Source: Chara braunii (Eukaryota > Streptophyta > Charophyceae > Charales > Characeae). From it: a stretch of 47,329 nt of DNA. The notes under the pieces were generated by a model. It saw only the letters and a list, made by a program, of their open reading frames with translations. It had not been told where the DNA came from and ran no database searches. A program made the position numbers and the translations under genes. The DNA lies in the NCBI GenBank assembly GCA_003427395.1, contig BFEA01000186.1, forward strand, positions 1,091,821-1,139,149, given 5' to 3'. Below, piece after piece: positions 35,739-45,079 of this stretch. Within the stretch, counting starts at the first letter, position 1. Each line of letters begins with the position of its first letter.

Positions 35739-36075
35739 AGACCTCCGGTGGGTAACCCCGGAGGTTCAATTCTTTGACTAAAGCTGCAATTGCTGCGAGT
35801 GCATCTTCTTCGGACGTTGCCATGCGACTGATCCGTAACATCCTTGCTGTCAAAACCGATTTTTTCATTTTCTTAAAAAAAAAAGAATCGTAGTCTTGCA
35901 TGGAATGAATGCGCAGCTGGTCCTGAAGACCCAAGTTCTTCCGATTTCTGGTTTTAGGATATATATATTTGAATGGTGCATATACCAATTTGAACCTTCG
36001 CCCCGAGGAATTCAAATGTATTCGAATTATTGTCTTTCCTAACCAGCTTCAGAGACGCATCATAGCAAGAATCAA
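35638..36075 (-). pseudogene. RT C-terminal (thumb) part of the PLE
   Basis: One frame carries FDSCYDASLKLVRKD and FEFLGAKV, an RT block just after motif C. A second frame, open from 36015 to the stop at 35638, continues with YAPFKYIYPK and LRGYPPEVSLESLPRFA and ends GKYLRM. At least one further frameshift therefore lies near 36015. The last ~30 codons are duplicated in the 5' pseudo-LTR (42199-42290). Confidence 0.65.
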
Positions 36076-36104
36076 ACTTTGCCAAAATGTCAGTAGCCCT
36101 CTCT

Positions 36105-36322
36105 CATGAGGACAGTTCCGCCGATTGCACTCCGACCATGACCGCCACGTCATCAATCATTTGAATACCTCGGACCAAGTACTTGTCTTTGCCTAATGAA
36201 GAAAGGAACGCGGCCTCCGATCTGGCGCACACCAGACACACAAGGGGGGGACTTGAATTCCTCCCCATCGGTATGCCAAAAACCTGCTTCAGAGTAATCG
36301 TACCACATGTGACATAAGCATG
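36105..36322 (-). pseudogene. RT palm motifs B and C of the PLE, frameshifted
   Basis: After the TAA, TLKQVFGIPMGRNSSPP gives motif B. A run of seven C (minus strand, near 36246-36252) then shifts the frame by one base. In the shifted frame come LVCLVCARSEAAF and IQMIDDVAVMVG, the latter being motif C with the catalytic Asp-Asp pair. G-x-P-M-G-x-N-x-S-P is typical of PLE-type RTs. No functional protein can be made from this copy. Confidence 0.75.
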
Positions 36323-36733
36323 TTACAAGTCATAAATCAGCATCTCCCTTAGGACTTCAAAACTTATGGTTACATATCCATCAATTTTTCGCAGCGATTT
36401 GGACATCAGACACTCCTTCCCCCTCCAGCTTACTCTCACTGCCTTCAGACCTTTTTCACTATGGATATCCAACAACCATTCTACCGACTTCAGCACAGTC
36501 TCATGAGACAATCTAGCAAACATATCTTTCACATCATAACGTCGCACGAAAACCGCATCATTGTTCTTCCTCAAAGAGTTTTGGTGCTTCAGGAGAACTT
36601 GCTTCATCTCATCTGTGGCAGACAGATCAAAGTGACAACTCTTCTTCAGACTCATCAGCATGTATCTAACCGCGCGTCCCAACCTGGCGCTCGCCAGTCT
36701 CGTAGGATCAGCTGTAGCTGGGGAGATAGGTCT
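36323..36733 (-). pseudogene. RT fingers and palm motif A of the PLE
   Basis: Same frame as the preceding piece after the TGA. It contains FVRRYDVKDMFARLSHE, the RT motif A, with the first catalytic Asp in YDVKDMF. It ends at a TAA (36323-36325). The same frame continues beyond it into motif B, so this is another premature stop. RT copies element RNA into DNA at the nicked target. Confidence 0.75.
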
Positions 36734-37608
36734 TCACCTCTCTAGGTCCTTATCCTTTGGTATTACATACGCGACACCTATCCTCCCAGCTTTCCCCCAT
36801 TCGGCAAAAGTTTTCAACCCTCGGACACTGTATTCATTCCTAGCCCGTCCCAAAATGTCTGATTCGGAACCATCCTCGATCACAAAACTACCGTTCCACC
36901 TGAAGGTCAAGAGTTGTGCATGCAAATATAGCACAAGACATATGACCACTGTAGCTCCTGGGTTCCGATCAACCGGAACAGCTACGAGATTTCTGAATGG
37001 AGCGAAACACGCACGTATTTGTTCTACACTCATACCGGTTGTATGTGATCGATTGGCTACCCAACATGTTCGCAGAAGACCCTGATTCAGAGTTGTCTTA
37101 CGCCCATTTTCCCAAGGCCTCAGGGCTTCTAAAACGCATTTCTCGACCCTATCAGGCTCACTCATCCCAAACGTCATGTTTCTGGAACTACGTACAAAAA
37201 TCGGCAGCTCACGAATCTCATCGACTCTCACTTTTACATGGCCTTGAGATCTCTGCAGATCTATATCAACACATGTACAGACTGCAGCGTCATGTTTTGC
37301 CCACGCACGATGGTTGCGGATAAGATTTGCTACCGTCTTTTTCTTCAGAAGAACGATCCGAACCCTACCTACTACGTACTTCTTAATCGCCACATCTGGG
37401 ATCAGCTGTCCAATGGCTTCCACGGTAACTCGACGTACGCCCTGGGTCTTCAGAAATGAGGAATAAGGGATCTTGACCAGCGGCCTCTTACGAATATCGA
37501 TACCATACTTGTTCTTAATTACTTTGGAGATCCGAACCTTCAAAGTGTTCCTCGTTTTTTTCGTCCCGAACATAGTGGTTGTTCGGTACAGCGTGATCAA
37601 CTTTTCTG
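36734..37608 (-). pseudogene. Linker and RT N-terminal part of the PLE
   Basis: An open minus frame of about 288 codons that continues the GIY-YIG protein after the frameshift. The ATG at codon 10 is probably not a real start. It ends in VAYVIPKDKDLER followed by TGA. The next in-frame residues, RPISPATADP, complete an RT motif 1/2-like block (K-D, then R-RPI). The TGA is thus a premature stop inside the RT. Middle parts are not recognisable beyond a basic, mixed composition. Confidence 0.6.
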
Positions 37609-38507
37609 GATGTCATTCTATACGCTTGCTTTATACGATACGGTCGCGCTAAGATCTCCCTCAGATAATTCTTCCTCCCTTCGATGGCCGATGAAATGAT
37701 CCTCACTTTATGAACTACGAAGTGAGATCTCCTTTCCAGAATTGATCGACAATCCTTCAAATAGTATTTCCGTGCGTTCACCTCTATCTCCGTTTCTCCG
37801 GACTTAGATCTGACTTTTCTCCATCCATCACACCATAGCTCACCTCCGCACGACGTGATCACGCCTGACTTCTTGTCCTTCTGGAGATTTCCAAGCAATG
37901 TCAACAGTGAGTAAGAAATACTATCATGGTAGGAGAAAGTGATCACAGTGTTCTGCCTCACATTGATTCTACCTTTCCTCCTTTCCCGTTTTCCTTTCCG
38001 TTTTCCCTTCTTCACACTATCCGACTTCCTCCCTATGCTATTCAATGTTGGGTAGAACTTTGCTATCAGTGTCGATTTTACTCTCCATAAGTCTTCAACA
38101 CCCAAAACCACATGGATAATCACATACTTTTCCCACCCGAATCTATTCAACCAAACGTGCAGTTTTCGAGCATTACTGTAGTTCCCTGAATCTGCACATC
38201 GCACGTGCTCGGCCCACCTAGTCACAATTTCTCTTACCGTACATCCTATGTAGATGTGTTTACACCAGGGACTAGCTATGAAATACACCCCCGAATCCCT
38301 GGTATCCACTTTTTCTATTGCTTCATCGTTAAGAATGGCAAGCCATTTCTTCATCCAAGGAAACTTCCCATGAATCGCTAGCAGCAAAAACATCCTAGTC
38401 ACGTGATTTTCTAGATCCGAATGTACTAGCCTACCCCCTTCACCAATCTTGCTCTTTGTAGCTAACATACCAGCCGCGAGGGCTTCCATCCTGTCGTTAC
38501 TTCCCAC
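37515..38507 (-). pseudogene. GIY-YIG endonuclease domain of the PLE
   Basis: 330 open codons. The nominal start is GTG and the first ATG is at codon 7. GIY-YIG motifs are clear: GVYFI (73-77), IYIGCT (85-90), Arg97 in TRWAEH, and the C-terminal block LWRVKSTLI followed by YPTLN. Family enzymes cut one DNA strand and prime target-site reverse transcription in PLEs. The position normally held by the catalytic Glu, before STLI, is Lys144 (codon AAA, one transition from GAA), so this copy is probably catalytically dead. After the domain, a basic KKGKRKGKRERRKGR run could be a nuclear or nucleic-acid-binding signal. A one-base expansion in an A run near 37606-37609 shifts the frame into the RT part. 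Confidence 0.8.
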
Positions 38508-38525
38508 TCAGAAAATAACTCAAAC

Positions 38526-39023
38526 TCACCTTTCACCTATTGAGGCTGGACTCTTCTCGAAGAAACCTTCATACGCGAGCTTTGTTTTGCACCGCACGAG
38601 CTCATATATCATCTCCTCCTTTCGTGCACACGGAATCCCTTCCTTCCAACATATCTTCCGTAGTTCGGCTACCTTTTTTGCAGACATCCTCCGATGAATC
38701 TCTAAAGCATACTCAACCACTCCTTCACTAGAGCTTGTTGCCGCCAGGTTCATCTTCGACGTCATCATATCCTCTTCATTTTCCTCTCTCGCCTCTGCAA
38801 GCGATCGAGCTGGTTTCTTGGATGTTTGCTCCTCTTCGATTTCGACCACCTTTTTCTTTCCAGTCTCTTTTCGTTTCTCGATGGCATCGACCAACTTTCC
38901 GGCCTCTTCCTTTACCTCTTCGCTGTCTTCATCGGACTCATCTATATAGCTTTTTATCTCTCGAAGCATTCTAGCTTTCGATCTCGACGACTTTTTCCTC
39001 ACCGATGTAGCCGGCAGACTCAA
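38526..39023 (-). pseudogene. SAP-like segment continuing the gag-like frame
   Basis: About 165 open codons overlapping the end of the zinc-knuckle ORF by 53 bases in another frame. There is no ATG at the left edge, only TTG, so it looks like the continuation of the same protein after a frameshift. It is strongly acidic and basic (KARMLREIKSYIDESDEDSE). Near the C-terminus, VAELRKICWKEGIPCARKEE resembles a SAP-type DNA-binding helix-turn-helix. The frame ends at a TGA (38526-38528) beside GGTGAGTTTG, which also looks like a splice donor. Further stops follow in the next 18 bases before the GIY-YIG frame begins in the same register. Confidence 0.45.
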
Positions 39024-39444
39024 TTGGCTCCTGTTGCAGTCTTACGATGGTGGATTCAAAACGAGCTTCTCTGGCCTCAGCTTCCCTGATCTTTTCAGAC
39101 TCAATCCTCCTTAACTCTTCCACCCTTCTCCTCTCCATATCCTCCCTCATTTTTCTCTCATTTTTCGTTTTTTCTTTCTGCACCGCTCTTTTGTAAAACT
39201 CCCTCATTTCCGAAGTGTCCGTGTCCGGAGCGATTGGAGTTTTGTTTGCTGCTTGCCGGCAATGTCGTGAGTAGTGACCAGTCTTTCCACAAATGTAACA
39301 CGTGATTGTGCCTTGAGCACTGCCACCCCCTCCTATACTATAAGGTTGTTGCGAAGCTCCATATTGCCCCTGATTCATTGGGATCTGAGAAGATCCGAAA
39401 TTCCCTTGATTGATCGGTACACCTGTCTGCTGGTTAGGAATCAT
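38971..39444 (-). CDS. Gag-like CCHC zinc-knuckle protein of the PLE
   Basis: 157 codons from a genuine ATG. A Gln/Gly/Asn-rich N-terminus (residues 1-46) is followed by one zinc knuckle, CYICGKTGHYSRHC (C49, C52, H57, C62, spacing C-x2-C-x4-H-x4-C). A long Arg/Glu-rich stretch with heptad-like character follows (about residues 79-136). Such knuckles bind nucleic acid in retroelement proteins, and the coiled coil suggests oligomerisation. The frame ends at 38971 inside sequence that continues in another frame as a SAP-like segment. The original protein was therefore probably longer, with a frameshift near 39000. The assignment to the PLE rests on position and direction. Confidence 0.6.
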   Translation of the reverse strand: MIPNQQTGVPINQGNFGSSQIPMNQGQYGASQQPYSIGGGGSAQGTITCYICGKTGHYSRHCRQAANKTPIAPDTDTSEMREFYKRAVQKEKTKNERKMREDMERRRVEELRRIESEKIREAEAREARFESTIVRLQQEPIESAGYIGEEKVVEIES

Positions 39445-39538
39445 TTCGTGATCTTCTTTGCTGAGCTCTCAACCTCCTTACTCTACTATCCCGTAGAATA
39501 CAGCCAACGCTAAATACTCTTCCCAATACCCTATCTAA

Positions 39539-39724
39539 CTACGAAATTAATTCCGCCTTCGTATCCTGATCGTTATCGTGCAATGCTATATGCACGATTG
39601 GTATTAAGTTACTTAGCTCTCTCTCGAAATCACTCCGCAATCTCTCTAATTTGGCTTCCCTTACGTCTCTAGTAATCATACCTATGTTCCTCTTTCTATT
39701 CCCTCTGTCTGCGTCCAAACACAC
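39539..39724 (-). pseudogene. Short charged ORF upstream of the zinc-knuckle ORF
   Basis: An open minus frame with ITRDVREAKLERLRSDFERE, predicted helical and possibly coiled-coil. The nominal start is GTG and the first ATG is 15 codons in. It lies about 100 bases before the CCHC ORF in the same direction, so it may be an N-terminal remnant of the gag-like protein. No domain is recognised. Confidence 0.25.
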
Positions 39725-39988
39725 CGAATACCGACACTTGCTTCAAGCACCCAAGTTCTACCTTGCAAGGTTAAATGTTTTTTTCTTCAAAAATGGTAGA
39801 CCAAATACCACGACCATTAATAACATACATGGACGGTAATATCTTACCTTCATAACCCGTACATCACATATATCAGTGGCTGGATTAACGCAGCAGAAGC
39901 AAAAATCTACACCTCTATCGTCCGCAGTCCGTGATCCGCCCGATATAACACTCTTGTCAGTCAGAAATACTAGGAGAGGGCGGAGCCT

Positions 39989-40660
39989 TCATGCTCGGTA
40001 GCGCGTAAAACCCCTAGAAGAAGAAGAGTTTGCGCGAAAGTTTTTTCTCGTCGAGAACTTACCAGGAGCTATGCGCTGAGGAATCAACTTTTGCCCGGCT
40101 CGACATAAAAAACTCACTCGCGCATACCTTCGTATGAATTCTATGGGAATTGCGTTATCGATCCAGAGTCGTAATCTAAGCCAAAAATAAAATAAACAGA
40201 AGAAGTTGCTGACGAAAATGAAGATGCCGATTTCTACAACCGATCCATACATATTACAACTAACTACACCCCATGAGTTTGCTCTAATTACATCCACACA
40301 TTATTCACCATTTATATATCTCCGCCATCTACCACCCAATCTCTACACCCGACAGGAACGTGAGGAGGCACACTTACAACCTCCGTGTCAATGGAGACCC
40401 AGGTGTTCCGTACGACGTGTGGATATTCCGCCTGCACGTCTTCTTCACCGAGAAATTAGTCCGTCATAAAAATTGAGCAACACCCCGTATGTCATCATTG
40501 ACTCAGCGGAGGCTCCATAAGTCCTCCGATCCCGTCTATCGAGTTGGGATCGCGATTGCCCAGGCGCCCCGACTATTGCCAATACTTTGCGGATGATTTC
40601 GCCGATGCTGAAGAGGACCTAATCACCACCGGCTTATGCCGTGACGATTGTGATGATCCC
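39989..40660. other. PLE leader region without a convincing gene
   Basis: A 102-codon minus frame (39989-40297) contains a hydrophobic run, IGIFIFVSNFFCLFYFWL, but no family signature. Its start and relation to the element are unclear. Otherwise I see nothing in this stretch. Confidence 0.3.
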
Positions 40661-40669
40661 GATTGAGAT

Positions 40670-40955
40670 GAAGCTGTTGATGGTGGAGAGAAACACAATG
40701 ATGATGCCGAAGATCTATCATTGATGCTTAAGACACATAGATGATGTTCAAGAAACAGTGATGATGTTGAAGACACAATGGTGAAGCGCAAGGCACGCTG
40801 ATGAAGGACACGATGATGATGCTCAAAACACGATGAAGATGCTCACAACACGATGAAGACGCTAAAAAACACAATGAAGATGCTTAAATACAATGAAGAT
40901 GCTCAAAACATGTTGAAGATGCTCAAAACACGATGAAGACGCTCCAAACCGTAGC
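40670..40955. repeat. ~20-bp minisatellite in the PLE 5' region
   Basis: A dozen or so degenerate copies of ATGAAGATGCTCAAAACACG, best conserved from 40815 to 40950. They lie between the 5' pseudo-LTR and the first ORF of the element. They may be part of the element's leader or a later expansion. Confidence 0.8.
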
Positions 40956-41004
40956 CACCACACCTTGAACACAACAAGGAAGGTTACCACATTCTCCGAG
41001 TTCG

Positions 41005-42296
41005 GAAGAGAAGATACAGCGGTCACACCATATCGCGCACTGGAAGATCACACCAAGGCACAATCAAATACCAACACATCCAAGGATATCCAGATAATCG
41101 TTACAGAACAATACGCATCACTCCGACGCGTTTCATTGTGGGCGTATACCACAGTCTCATCACGGAGTCTTTCCTGAAACCCAGGTACAGATCGTACAAC
41201 TGGAGAGAGAGGGTTATGGTCATCCCTCCCTCTACTTAAACACTATTCTGCCTACTGCAGAAAAAAACAGCGAGCTCATCTCTACTGCTTCGTCACCAAA
41301 ATCCCTTTGCCTTCATCCAGGTTCGAAATCCATCTCAAAACATGCACAAAAGTTTTGAAAACTCTGCTTTCCCTCACTAGTATTCAAAACAGATCTTCCC
41401 TTATTCCGTACACTCCCCTGTAACTCCATATTCCCAAGTTCGCTATCGTGCAGAGCACGGTAAGTGCCACAGAAAAGCTTCCAGATACATTGTCGGCAGA
41501 TTTCATCTTGACCATCCCGTCGTCGATCCATCTCTTGATCTCCCGACAATTTGCTCAGAAGAGGACAACCCGTGCGTACTTACCTCAGTAGTCTTTATCA
41601 GTCGTTCCGTACCTGCTTGTCGAGAGTATCACGGAGCTAGCTTACTTTGTCGTCGTTCATTAAGCTTCGACAGTTCCTTGCACCGAAAAAAGTAAAGTTG
41701 GCACTGTGTTTCCCTTCTTTTCAAATTCACCGCCGCAGAGATCCGCCATATCCGGTTTTCCATGGATAGTATTACCTCCTACGAGGAAGCTTACCATCTC
41801 GTGAGGTCGAAACTTCCTCTTGTGCGGCTGCAGCTTAGAGCTGCACACATCGATACGACTGCTGGCGGTTCTGTATTACTTCAGCTCCTAAATTCATAAA
41901 AACTTAAGTACATACTGACCAGTTTTCATCGAAGCGCCGATGTCCTCATATAGCTTCACTACTGTTCCAACAAAATTCGGTCGAAGTGTGAAACCGATTC
42001 AAGATAAATTATGAAAAATGGCTTGGTGACAAAAATGGGGTCCATCTAAATCCGTATACACTACCGGCCGTATAAAAGAAAAAAAGAAAAAAAGAAAATA
42101 TAATAAAATAAAGCAAGTAAAATTAATTAAAATAAAGCATACTATGATACGAAAAAAGCTTCGCAGTTTGTATCTCAGCCAAAATTACAGCGAACTACAT
42201 GCGCAAGTACTTGCCCAGGCTGGGGTACAGATCTAGGAGCATAGCTCCCCAATCACTGCCGGTTACTCTAGCAAAGCGTGCTAGAGACCCGAGAAA
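41005..42296 (-). repeat. Pseudo-LTR at the 5' side of the PLE
   Basis: Second copy of the 1.29 kb direct repeat. At its 5' edge (42199-42290, minus) it carries a truncated end of the RT frame with GAMLLDLYP and GKYLRM, as in the other copy. This shows that it came from a head-to-tail copy. Confidence 0.85.
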
Positions 42297-42304
42297 GAAA
42301 GAGA

Positions 42305-42372
42305 GAGAAATTTTTCAATCGATAGGATGAGCAACGCACGCCAACAGGTAAGTCTCTTACCCCGTGGTTGGT
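42305..42372 (+). repeat. Inverted partial GCTCATCCTATC repeat with splice donor
   Basis: GATAGGATGAGCAACGCACG leads through CCAACAG to GTAAGTCTC at 42348. The sequence holds ATG (42327) plus six further codons ending in CAG before the donor-like GTAAGT. It is the reverse of the family seen at 44690-44822 and abuts the 5' end of the PLE. It could be the first exon of a repeated gene or element, but nothing downstream supports that. Confidence 0.4.
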
Positions 42373-42383
42373 CTCACGCTACT

Positions 42384-42385
42384 TA

Positions 42386-42449
<64 letters not shown>
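42384..42449. repeat. (AC)n microsatellite
   Basis: Over 60 bases of alternating AC. Open frames of His-Thr across it are artefacts. Confidence 0.97.
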
Positions 42450-42451
<2 letters not shown>

Positions 42452-43075
42452 GTGCTTATCCTTGATAATTTTGAAAGGCCCCCCTTATTTTTCTCCCCTT
42501 TTTTTTTTTTTTCTGTTGCCATTGACTCTTCCTTTCTTAGGTCCTTCCCTGTTTTTTCTGGTTGCTTTGAACCTCGATTTTAACCTCACTAACCCTTTTT
42601 CTGAAGAATGTCACCCTGGTCCACTCCCCCCTGGGTACTTAGAGTACCCCCAATGCTTTGGGACTGGGTCGGTAACCAGCGCCTTGGTGAATCTGATCGT
42701 ACCCTAGGAACTGGTGTGCCAGGATACTTAAGGAAACACACCGAGGCAGTTAACCCTCCTTTCCCGACGTCGCCGGCCTGCCTCTCCCGCTGCTTTTGGG
42801 TACGGTAGTACGGCCCGCCTCTTCGACAGTATTCCGGTGCTCACTACTTGTGATCGACGCCCCACGACTTGCATCCTTCACCGCCATGTCGGATTCGCAC
42901 TTGTCTGTTGATGAGATGCTCGATGCAGAGAACCTCCTGCAGCCATCCCAGTCGAGCTCGGTAAACTAATCACTTTGAAACTTGTCTGATCGACCATCTT
43001 CTACTCTCACCCCACTCCCCCTCCCTTCTATATGGTGTGAATCAGCTACTATATGTGAGTGTGGATGGTTGTGCT
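42450..43075. other. Mostly non-coding stretch before the hammerhead
   Basis: T-rich and mixed sequence. A 6-bp hairpin, GGGTAC/GTACCC, lies near 42635-42651. A possible small exon at 42886-42960 (ATG, then SDSHLSVDEMLDAENLLQ) ends at a donor-like CG/GTAAAC, but there is no homology to support it. I see no firm gene. Confidence 0.35.
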
Positions 43076-43141
43076 CTTTTCATCCCCTCTGATGAGTTGT
43101 TAAGTGGTCAGCAGCGAAAAGCTTGCTTAAGGGATTAATAG
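43076..43141 (+). ncRNA. Hammerhead ribozyme, type I
   Basis: All conserved core elements are present in order. CTGATGA (43089-43095) is followed by stem II, GTTGTT with AGCAGC (43096-43101 and 43110-43115), closing an 8-base loop. GAAA (43116-43119) follows. Stem III is AAG/CTT (43119-43121 and 43126-43128) with a CTTG loop and contains the A15.1-U16.1 pair. A at 43129 is then position H17, predicting self-cleavage between 43129 and 43130. Stem I pairs CCCT (43085-43088) with AGGG (43130-43133) and continues past a bulged C with AT/AT and further pairs out to 43076 and 43141. Stem I is open, which makes it type I. Such ribozymes occur in PLE pseudo-LTRs, retrozymes and satellites. None of these is evident around it here, so its host element is unknown. 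Confidence 0.75.
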
Positions 43142-43441
43142 TCACTTCTCCCTAGCCAACCCATCCCGCTATCCTGGTTTGGACTTAACATTCACCCTCA
43201 TTGTGGTTGGCATGATGAATGAGCTCGAGATAATATATAGCTTAATTCACACCAAATTTTTCTTTCTCTTTGTGTATCGTTCACCCTGTGTATGGCTTAA
43301 CTTACCATATGTGACCTCCATCTTTGGTTTTTCCCCGTGTTTTCCGTACTTCTGTGTTGATGTGTTGTACTAGGAGATGCTCGGTAGGATGTTGGAAAGA
43401 ATAAGACCTTGATCGTCTGTTTGGAGCACGATTTGTTGAAA

Positions 43442-43666
43442 ATGGATGCTGATTTCGCTGTAGCAATCACCACTTGTATCACCACTTTCTTAGTCGCCTA
43501 CCTAGCTTACCTGGCTTTTTTGGAAACCCGACATGGAGTTGCTGATTATCGATCGGATTACACATGTAGCCAGAGACAACATGATGGATGTGGGAGGAGC
43601 CATTTTTTCTGGGAATTGCTTAGGAGGGTGATTGAGATTGCCTTGGGGCATTTGGATAGGGGGTAG
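43442..43666 (+). CDS. Possible small membrane-protein ORF
   Basis: 75 codons from ATG at 43442. Residues about 4-27 (DFAVAITTCITTFLVAYLAY and on) form a plausible transmembrane helix, followed by a polar tail with Cys, His and Arg. No homology is recognised, and there is no splice or regulatory context. A chance open frame is likely. Confidence 0.18.
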   Translation: MDADFAVAITTCITTFLVAYLAYLAFLETRHGVADYRSDYTCSQRQHDGCGRSHFFWELLRRVIEIALGHLDRG

Positions 43667-43669
43667 CTA

Positions 43670-44610
43670 TGCTTTGGCGGTACGGATCATAATAGGGAAA
43701 GTTGCTTGAGGGAGTTACGATGCTGGGTGACAATCTGTTTTATGAGTAGGATGGATCACGTGAAGAGTTAGTAATGGTTGAGGGGAGTCTGTGTCTACTA
43801 AGTATGAGGGATAATATGGGACGCGAAGTCTGGGGATGGTCGCACCCTCTGTCTGTGTTAAATGACAATTGCGTTCAAAAATTGAGGATGTGTAGACTAT
43901 TGAGAAGCAAAATGTCCTTGTTTGACTTGCCAATCACCCTGAGCTCCGAAGCTTTTTAATCCTGACGCTGCAGGAATCGTGATATTATCTAGCTGGTTGC
44001 CGCTTGATGACATAACAAGTGCATGATAGGATCTCCCCTCGGGGTTCTACACATGTTCATTGCATGTCTCTGACGATAAGTACGGATTCACAGTTGTGTG
44101 GGATGAACCCCCGTGGCTAAAGGAATGAAATGTGGAGTGCTGTTTTTTTACCGGGTTATTGTGGTATCTGAATTGTGGTAACGGCCTTTTGGTCACAGGC
44201 GGAATACTAGGAGTAACGCACCTGGTTGTAACTATATAAGCAGTTTATACTTGGGCCTGAATGGACTAGATCGAGGAAACGCTGCTTTATGTTGGATCAT
44301 GAGTGATTGACCACGAACTGTACTTTCAACTCTTACCGTTTGCAAACCGACTTCGTCAAAGTGTCGTACTCTGCCTGTTTTTGCGTTCATGCGAAATATA
44401 TTTTTGTTTCTAAATGCTTAGTGTGGCAATTGAATTCTCTCTCGCCTTTGTCTTTGCATCCAAATGAGTGGAGCTGTCATCAACGATACATGAGTTGGTA
44501 ACGTGACGATCCCCTATATCTTGGTGGTTCCGCGTAATACCATGCGATAATGGGTTTCGTGAAAGACCGTCTGGTGTGAAGCTTGGTCGTTGGGGTTATG
44601 TTTTGATTAC
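43670..44610. other. No supported feature
   Basis: Mixed-composition sequence with only short open frames. A small CCCC-T-CGGGG hairpin lies near 44035-44045. I see nothing else. Confidence 0.5.
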
Positions 44611-44613
44611 TTA

Positions 44614-44684
<71 letters not shown>
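44614..44684. repeat. (AC)n microsatellite
   Basis: Seventy bases of alternating CA, directly followed by a dispersed repeat copy. Confidence 0.97.
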
Positions 44685-44685
<1 letters not shown>

Positions 44686-44689
44686 GTGG

Positions 44690-44822
44690 AGTTGTGTATA
44701 TTTCCATGTTCTAACAAAAGATTCATTCGATTTTGCTCATCCTATCGATGGAGTAGCAAGAGGCCAGCCGTGGGGTTGGAGACTTACCTGTTGGCCAGTG
44801 TGTTGCTCATCCTATCTATGGC
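44690..44822 (-). repeat. Full GCTCATCCTATC dispersed repeat
   Basis: This copy has GCTCATCCTATC twice (near 44734 and 44804), about 70 bases apart, with GGAGACTTACCTGTTGG between them. On the minus strand that reads CCAACAG/GTAAGTCTCC, a strong splice donor. It is flanked by (AC)n and (CT)n tracts. Confidence 0.6.
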
Positions 44823-44826
44823 AGTA

Positions 44827-44830
<4 letters not shown>

Positions 44831-44895
<65 letters not shown>

Positions 44896-44935
44896 CCCCC
44901 CAGACCGTGTGCCACTCCCACTATCCGGCTATCTC

Positions 44936-45000
<65 letters not shown>

Positions 45001-45012
45001 GCACAAGCACAC
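44831..45012. repeat. Two (CT)n tracts ending in (AC)n
   Basis: (CT)n at 44831-44894 and 44939-44986, separated by about 45 bases of unique sequence, then (AC)n to about 45012. This is the same CT-then-AC order as the gap region at 33886-34216. Confidence 0.95.
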
Positions 45013-45079
45013 AGCGAGGAGGCAAAACGCAAAGATGACCTGGGCCACTAGGGGTAAAACGAAAATACAAAGGTCCTGG

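Larger units (their letters stand above)
34451..42296 (-). mobile_element. Penelope-like retroelement with N-terminal GIY-YIG, degenerate
   Basis: Direct repeats of about 1.29 kb (34451-35738 and 41005-42296) enclose minus-strand remains of a CCHC zinc-knuckle ORF, a SAP-like segment, a GIY-YIG endonuclease and a reverse transcriptase, in that order. The left repeat contains the C-terminal end of the RT frame, and the right repeat carries a second copy of the same coding end. This partial head-to-tail arrangement is typical of PLE pseudo-LTRs and differs from true LTRs, which do not contain the pol terminus. Endonuclease before RT is the permuted order known for the Chlamys/Naiad PLEs, and a SAP domain is, as I recall, reported from some Chlamys members. 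The copy is inactive, with several stops and frameshifts. I saw no hammerhead motif in these pseudo-LTRs. Confidence 0.85.

Noticed and set aside
36640-36665. Hammerhead on the minus strand (TCATCAG)
   Set aside because: It lies within RT coding sequence and lacks GAAA at the right distance and the pairing stems.
40799-40830. Second hammerhead ribozyme (CTGATGA near 40799)
   Set aside because: No GAAA and no stem II follow. The word falls at the edge of the GATGATG-rich minisatellite.
34451-42296. LTR retrotransposon
   Set aside because: The direct repeats contain the end of the RT coding frame. I saw no integrase or protease and no clear TG...CA termini. GIY-YIG plus this RT type fits a PLE.
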